Below are positions 57,938 to 64,000 of a stretch of DNA of 64,000 bases, piece after piece. A program made the position numbers and the translations under genes. Position 1 is the stretch's first letter; every line of letters starts with the position of its first letter. The stretch is from the NCBI GenBank assembly GCA_002205965.3, contig NADL03000513.1, forward strand, positions 1,364,001 to 1,428,000. Reading direction: 5' to 3'. The DNA comes from Kappaphycus alvarezii (Eukaryota > Rhodophyta > Florideophyceae > Gigartinales > Solieriaceae). The notes under the pieces are model-generated. The model ran no database searches. It worked only from the letters and a program-made list of their open reading frames with translations, and had not been told where the DNA came from.

Positions 57938-58639
57938 CACGTTGTTAGGAAAGAAGAAATTGTTCCGGGTCGGCAGATGCGAGGTAGGTCGGTGAAGACA
58001 TGGGCTGCATTTTCTGAAATCTGAAATCTCATTTCATAGTGGGAAACAAAATATTACGGCGTACAAAAGAACTCTCCAGTAATATATACTGTATTCTCTT
58101 GTTGCACAGCCCAAGATAAGTAATGAAATGTGGCCATTTCATAATATGCACATCATTAAATTTAATCAAACATTTAGTCAAGCGCTACCTTTACTACGTA
58201 CAAGGAGTTATTTTCGGGCCTCCTCTGCTGACACTAGAAGTGCATATTCCGTAATATGGTTGCTGGCAGTCGCCTCGTGAACCGTCCTGAAACTGCGTAC
58301 ACGCAATTTACAGCCTGCTCTGGTGCAAGTCGCCAAGGTCCTTACTGCCACCGCTGTCAAAGATGCCCGCTCGCTCCAGCTGCGGTGTCCCCACCTCGCC
58401 TGTTGCCGTCATCACAGGCCTAGACTTGCCCTTCGCCGCTGAGATCACACCCAAAGAGGCCGAAACCGCAAAGACCGCGGGCCCGATCCCCCACTGCCGT
58501 TCACGGCGCTTTACACACCGCACCCACACGACATCCATTATCGGGCCCCTGCAGTTTAAGAATACCAAGATGGCTGAGAAGGTGTCTCATAACCTCCCCA
58601 ACAACTCCAATCTACTTTGCCGTTCATAAGAGGTCACCC
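57938..58639. other. No recognised gene
   Basis: GC-richer open frames on both strands at 58308-58629, without a domain. The stretch ends at the solo LTR. Confidence 0.4.
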
Positions 58640-59156
58640 TGGAACCACTATACCCATAAATTTCCTCAAATACCCTCACAGTATCCCTACAGTAACCGTT
58701 AACAAGTATTTACACGGTAGAGTGTATCAGTGCAACTAGTGCAATTTACTCACGCATCAGTATAAAACAAAAGATCATACCACTTTGTGCCAATCCAATG
58801 ACATTAACCCATCGTGGCTATCTCGTATGGTTCTCGAAACATTTCGGACCCCACCAATCAGCAATTACTATTTGATTCCTTGCCAATTTGACAAATGGAA
58901 CTTTCCTTCGATGTTTAGTGTTGTCGGTATCACTGATAGGGGCTACATGAGCCTTCAGAACCTTGTATTTTGATACCTCTGGGTTCGCTTTTTCTAGAAC
59001 ACCTTTGAATTCAGTACATTTTGCTTACAATTTATCTCTGCTTATGTTGAATACATTTTCTATATAAACCCTGGTCTGATTCTTCGGCCTTTTTACCGAA
59101 ATAATCAAGCAACAGTTCAACCATCGATAAAATTTTGTGCTCTCAAAACCCCCACA
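58640..59156 (+). repeat. Solo LTR with near-matching 5-bp target duplication
   Basis: Begins TGGAACCACTATACCCATA and ends CTCAAAACCCCCACA. It aligns end to end with 14071-14584, including TTCTATATAAACCCTGG. Flanks CACCC (58635-58639) and CACCT (59157-59161) look like a mutated 5-bp duplication. Confidence 0.75.
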
Positions 59157-62100
59157 CACCTGCAACACCCTCATACTAAACCATTCTAGTGCGAAACGTC
59201 CACTCTAGCTCCTTGAAATCACTACCACCGAAGAATCCTCCGAGTATCATGATCACATTTCGGTGGTGCTGTAGGTGCATGGCGAGGCCCGCTATGCTCT
59301 CCTCACTTCAGTACTTATGTACTATGTCTTAATCAAGTCAAAATTTCGAACTGCCGTCTACTGCATCCATACCATTTCATGAGCCCTGATAGAACCAAAC
59401 ACCTTGAGTCCGTGGTGCTCACTACAGTAGATCAATCTACACATTGCTCTTTTGCTTAGACAATTTGTGGGAACCAAGACATACATTGTTTGACTTTCTA
59501 CCACATATTAACGAAGGTTGCTCAATCGTGGCATGCATTTTATGATTCGTGGTGTCCTGACTGGCAAATACACCCCGTAACTTTGATATTGATAACTTTT
59601 GTTATTGCTCGGATCATTTGTAGAGGAATTGGACGTGCCTACATTGACAAAGTAGTATGATATTTTTGGAGTAAATCACCCCGTTTCAACGCGATAACTT
59701 TTTTTGATGCTTTTCGCATAAAAAAAAAGAAGCGCTTCCCAGAACTAGACCAGTTGTTCCCGAAAAAAGGTCCAAAATTGATGCAGGCACACAAACATGC
59801 CGAATGCCAACGCTCCTTAATCATCCTACAGGAAGGGCTGCAGACCATCGATCAGGTATCCTCCATACAAATTGATGACACTGCACAGTGCCTTCAAATG
59901 AACACCTCTATTACCTTCACACTACCGCAATACCTTCGATGTCGCCTGAGATATAGGTAGTAACAAACTTACCTCTGCCGCAATTCACGATGCGTTATTC
60001 GCACATTCTCAGTTTCGCATCTCCCCTTGCTCAAGGATGATCAATTTTCGTGTAATTGGGTCTATTGTCGCGGTAGGGGAGTCCGCAGCTCGATGGAATA
60101 GCCTTGAGCTGCCTAATTCTGGATCAAATCCTTCAATTTCGTGGGAGTTCATGGTGAAGCAAGTTCAGAATCGCACGTTATAACAGAAATATGTACAGTT
60201 TTTGATTTCACTAGTCAAAAACGATTACTTATCATTGAATACTGCTTGACCAGCTGTTTACAAGCACTTTAATTGCATTCCAAGGATTCAGTGATGTCGA
60301 GTGCGCTCATGTTGTAGAAGTCGAGGCGAGTCCGACCGTCTGTGACTGATTAAACCATGTCCCATGCTGTCCGGCTTTTGTCCGTAGAGAATTAAACATT
60401 TTGGGACAAAAAGGTGGCTGCTCAGCAGAGTGGCGTTAGATTTGCAGGATGGTGGTCTTCACATATGCTCAAGTCTGACGCCACTTTAAAACAGCAATTG
60501 AACCCTGGAGTCATCGATTGCAATCTTCATGAATGGACCAAGCCTCTGCAAAACAGGGGGCCTTCGGCCATCTCAGCGATGCCCCTATCCGTGCATGCAT
60601 CGGCAGTTCGACCAACCTATTTCTCCCCTTACTCATCAATCCATGTATTAGCGCAGACGATGCTAGCCATCGACCCCTCCCTATTCTCTCCAGATTGAAA
60701 AGATGCGGTTTTAAAAAAATGTTGTTCCCTTTTTGAATCAGACTCAAACTCTCTACCGTTAAACTCTACAGTACGAAACTGAAATTCAAATTGCCTGCGC
60801 CGCTTGTAATGATAGCGCTACTGAACATTTCTGCGCCTTTTGGAAACATCCTTGACCATGAAGTATATCCTCTTTTTAAACTTCTTTTGCTGATTGTTGT
60901 CTTCTCATAGTGCAATTGGCACTTACACTGTACTGCTATCGGCAGAGCTGATTTTGGGGATCTTTTTTTGATCTGATTCACTGGTAACCAGCAGGCACTG
61001 TGTTGTGCCGTACGGGCATTTTTCGCTTGTCGCACTATCACTCTTGGTACCGTATAACCCCAAGAGGGTTTGAGGGCTTGCAATCTGGAGCAGTCGGCCC
61101 CAAATTGGACATGATATTTTCGCAGGTGAAAGGCACCTATTGGGCCAAGTGTCGACTTTACTTATCTCTAGCATGGATCTCCATTACTTGACTGACTTTC
61201 ACTTTACTCACCCCGCCGTGGTAGATAAACCTAACCTATCTAACTATTATTTTTACTTACCTGGCCACTAGGGCCCCAGATTAAACAGCCACCCCGATGT
61301 TGGCTCTGAACTTGACTCCCAAATTCCGCCTTTGCAGAAACCTTGCCAACGGCAACTTTGGCTATATCCACGTTTATCCGCCCGGGTGCCCCTTTTTATT
61401 TACCCCTCTCTATCCAATATTATAATACCCCTTTTGTTGTTTGTTTTTGATACTTACTCACGCCTTGCGCTCCGGACTCCGGCGTCTATATACAAATAGG
61501 AACTTCAAGATTGTTGTTGGTGACAACATTCATATCTCCAAAGGAGACATTCAGCACTCCTGACCCACTACTACATCTTCTTTGTCCATTATTACACCCT
61601 GGTGTCTACGGTTCTTTGGAATCGATCCTTATCGAGTTTCTAGCATTCCGCGGACCACGGCCCAGCCTTACAACCCTGAGGACAATTATACCATCCAGCT
61701 GTCCAAGGAATCACCCCCGCTCTTCCAGTCCCACGTCTCCTCGCCGTCAGCGAGCTGTGCTACTGCATCACAGGGTGCTTAAAGAGAAACAGGGACAGCA
61801 AACACCCTGAGGGTCTTGATGTGTGTGTGTTGGTTTTCTCATTGTCTGACTGTGTTCCGTTCCTAGACGAGAAGAACTGCGCACCGCGCATTGCACTACA
61901 CTTCTGAGCCCAGAGGATGCATCTGATTGTGAATAATTGACAGCGCTGTACAAAGAGGGGGAAAGTGATCACATCGGTCTTTTTTACTGCGCCAACTAAC
62001 CCCAACTGCCGTCCACGGTTAGCACTACCACCCGAAAAAGTTTTCCACAACAATACGATCAGACGACATTTTTGTTTGCGAGCTCTTCTTCACGAGTCAA

Positions 62101-62967
62101 ATTTCCACTAGGTAGCTTCTTTTTGGGAATCAATGTCCTTGTCAACTCTACCGCCCTTTTTTACCCTTTATCGATTAATATATCAAGACGGTCAGGGAAA
62201 TCATCCTAAAAGGGGACGAAAGTCCGAATTTTCTCCCTTGGATCTTGTTTTTTCGATGCTGCCTCTAAGGCAATCAATATTCCGCTAAATCAGCCAGAGA
62301 CCCAGTGTAGCTCTTCGATCATTTCAGAGCCTGTCCGTTTCGTAGCACTGAAAATTCAACTTTGAACCCATAAGGCTTGTGGTTACCTCCAAGAAACCCC
62401 TTACCTTCCGGCATACCTTCACTCAGTCTATTCGTTTTTTGGAAAGTGACATCAGTAGCGTACCTAGAGGTCGTCCAGTACTCATACTTTGTGCCGTCTC
62501 AAATCATTTGAATAAAAGAAAAAAGGGACCCTTTAGGTTCTAAAACTGCTTCAAAAATAGGATCAATGGTCAAATCCGTGAATTTTTAATAATTTTCTTG
62601 CACTTTTGGTCTTTCTAACTGATGATTTTCGCTAGTTTCTCCCACTGTCTCCCAATTTTAATGGTGTTTAAAGCACAAATAGCATATCCTTTCTACCATA
62701 ATTCCAATTTATCCCAGGCCCCACATTATAGCGCTCGTTTATCCAGGCCCTACATTATAGAGCTCGTTGATAACTGGCTCTACGTCCCCCAAAGAGTGTT
62801 AAAGTCTTAATTATCAACTTTTATCATATCTTATATGCCTTTCTTACTGCCTGCTTCATAAAAGATACCTTAAACTGGGGAAGGGGATAACATTTCTTCA
62901 TCAGTGGTATATTCGCTTTCGATACCATCAGATGCCTGTAATTCTACCTGTCTGTATACAGTGAGTT
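59157..62967. other. No supported gene
   Basis: Many short ORFs on both strands (for example 60414-60698 +, 61083-60766 -, 61511-61810 +) without motifs. The stretch 61190-61560 has LTR-like features (TATA-like words, C-rich leader), but no partner copy was found in the window. Confidence 0.4.
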
Positions 62968-63183
62968 ATGTTAGAATATGTAGTTCATTTGCCGCTTTTT
63001 GATGGGAGGAGACAAAAGCGAGTGTTTCAGGAGTTGTTATTTGCTGAGTTGAGGGCCTTTTTGTTGGGGGATCGGGAACAGATAGCAAAGGGTAATCAAA
63101 TTCAGGTTCATATGGGGTTTTTGAGATCGAAAGTATTCGCGGTTCCTATATTTAACTTAGATTCTGAAAAGATTGCGCTTTGA
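62968..63183 (+). CDS. Short hypothetical ORF
   Basis: Seventy-one codons from an ATG, with charged, protein-like composition (QKRVFQELLFAELRAFLLGD). No family recognised, no conserved neighbour. It may be a fragment. Confidence 0.2.
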   Translation: MLEYVVHLPLFDGRRQKRVFQELLFAELRAFLLGDREQIAKGNQIQVHMGFLRSKVFAVPIFNLDSEKIAL

Positions 63184-63416
63184 GTAAACGACTACGTCGC
63201 TGACAAAGAGAGCGGACTTTTTACTAAGGTTTGCTCTCATTTCTAGTTGATTTAATGGTGCGTATCCCTTTCAGTCACTCTGCGAAATCATTGTCGTATT
63301 CTACATAGTTTTTTTGTCTCTTAGTGGATCATTGCGAAATTGTCGACAGTATTTATCGGACAACCCTTGTATTCAGGAATACCATACACTGGCTCTTTCG
63401 GATGATCTCTCATATA

Positions 63417-63475
63417 CGGTACAGGGTGTGGGCTCTGGACTCTGCGAGTATATATATACTGTACTGTGTTCTGCT
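63417..63475. promoter_or_regulatory. GTAC words upstream of the right-edge ORF
   Basis: ACGGTACAGGG at about 63418 and ATATATACTGTACTGTG at 63452-63468, the latter combined with an AT-rich TATA-like stretch about 120 bp before the ATG at 63589. Consistent with the arrangement at the other genes. Confidence 0.4.
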
Positions 63476-63588
63476 TGCATGGATGGAAGGAGTTACTATG
63501 GATTCCGCTTTGCCTATGGTAGGACAGGAAAAAGAATAAAGACCGTGATGAGCATTTCGTGGTATCGCATCCAAGGTTCTGCGACGCC

Positions 63589-63998
63589 ATGACCGACTCC
63601 AACGCCCCTCACCTCTCCTTTGATGTCTCGTTCTCTTCGGGCATTGTCCGTTTCCTTTTCGCGTTCGAAAAGGTCGCTATGCGCGGAAAGACGAACAGCG
63701 AGAAGGACCTCCATATTATGTATTATATGCCATCTGGAGGGGACCGCTTTCAATTTCTACTTCGAGTCGTTTGCGCAGGAGTGATCCCCACTGAAGAAGC
63801 CGAGAAGTACGATATCGTTAAGAAGAAGCTTCTCGCCGGCTCGCCGACTTCGCGAAGAAGGAGAAGCCGAAGGAGGAGGTACACGAAGCCGTTGCCGCAG
63901 GACTGGACGCTAGAGACATAGGAGGGTCTGTGGCGCGAATGGATGCCCTCTACAAGAGGGTAGGCTTCAAGAAGACGGCTTTCTTCGGTTCGCTTTGA
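63589..63998 (+). CDS. Hypothetical small protein at the right edge
   Basis: The frame from ATG 63589 reads MTDSNAPHLSFDVSF, VRFLFAFEKVAMRGK, DLHIMYYMPSGGDRFQFLL and GVIPTEEAEKYDIVKKK. It then either continues to 63921 as an Arg/Ser-rich tail, or, after one missing base within about 63821-63835, continues as RRLADFAKKEKPKEEV, AAGLDARDIGG, MDALYKRVGFKKTAFFGSL to a stop at 63996-63998. The second version is less low-complexity and shifts in the direction seen elsewhere, so I prefer it. About 137 residues. Family not recognised. Confidence 0.45.
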
Positions 63999-64000
63999 AA

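Overview
This window reads as a repeat-rich nuclear chromosome segment from a microbial or algal eukaryote. There is no prokaryotic operon structure, no rRNA, no convincing tRNA and no CRISPR. Four conserved host genes stand as compact, GC-rich, apparently intronless units: a bZIP transcription factor (about 1.4-3.0 kb, +), a protein with three GATA-like zinc fingers and a PB1 domain (22.6-24.2 kb, -), a Rrn7/TAF1B-like RNA polymerase I initiation factor (42.5-44.0 kb, +) and the replication/repair helicase-nuclease DNA2 (44.6-47.9 kb, -). Two further coding candidates lie at the edges (0-0.6 kb and 63.6-64.0 kb). Intron-poor genes among transposon graveyards, plus a hAT family of the kind I associate with oomycetes, would fit a florideophyte red alga or an oomycete-like protist; the sequence alone does not settle the lineage.

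Layout: 0-0.6 kb weak ORF; 0.6-3.1 kb bZIP gene and its GTAC-repeat-rich upstream region; 4.3-7.3 kb non-LTR and Copia relics (-); 8.8-9.3 kb solo LTR; 9.3-13.5 kb AT-rich desert; 13.5-14.9 kb micro-insertion, solo LTR and retrotransposon tail; 17.0-19.9 kb Ty3/Gypsy relic (-); 20.2-20.8 kb tandem array; 22.6-24.2 kb zinc-finger gene; 24.9-26.1 kb non-LTR relic (-); 26.4-35.4 kb AT-rich desert; 35.6-39.0 kb Copia relic (+); 39.1-42.1 kb fragments of endonuclease-bearing non-LTR elements on both strands; 42.3-47.9 kb the Rrn7-like/DNA2 convergent pair; 48.4-51.9 kb a hAT transposon carrying a nested non-LTR insertion; 52-59 kb degraded elements, a 232-bp inverted repeat and a solo LTR; 59-63 kb nothing convincing; right edge a small hypothetical gene.

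Three signals run through the window. First, all four conserved genes are broken only by apparent single missing bases at homopolymer runs (11 shifts, all in the same direction, and restoring one base at each recovers family motifs), which points to long-read consensus errors rather than gene death. Second, clusters of a GTAC-based palindromic word (TACAG/GTACTGTAC) lie a short way upstream of every recognisable gene. Third, a non-LTR retrotransposon family with a PD-(D/E)XK-type (restriction-like) endonuclease domain and a 3' end in a C run has left 5'-truncated copies with target-site duplications. One of these sits inside the hAT transposase gene, and removing it restores the transposase frame.
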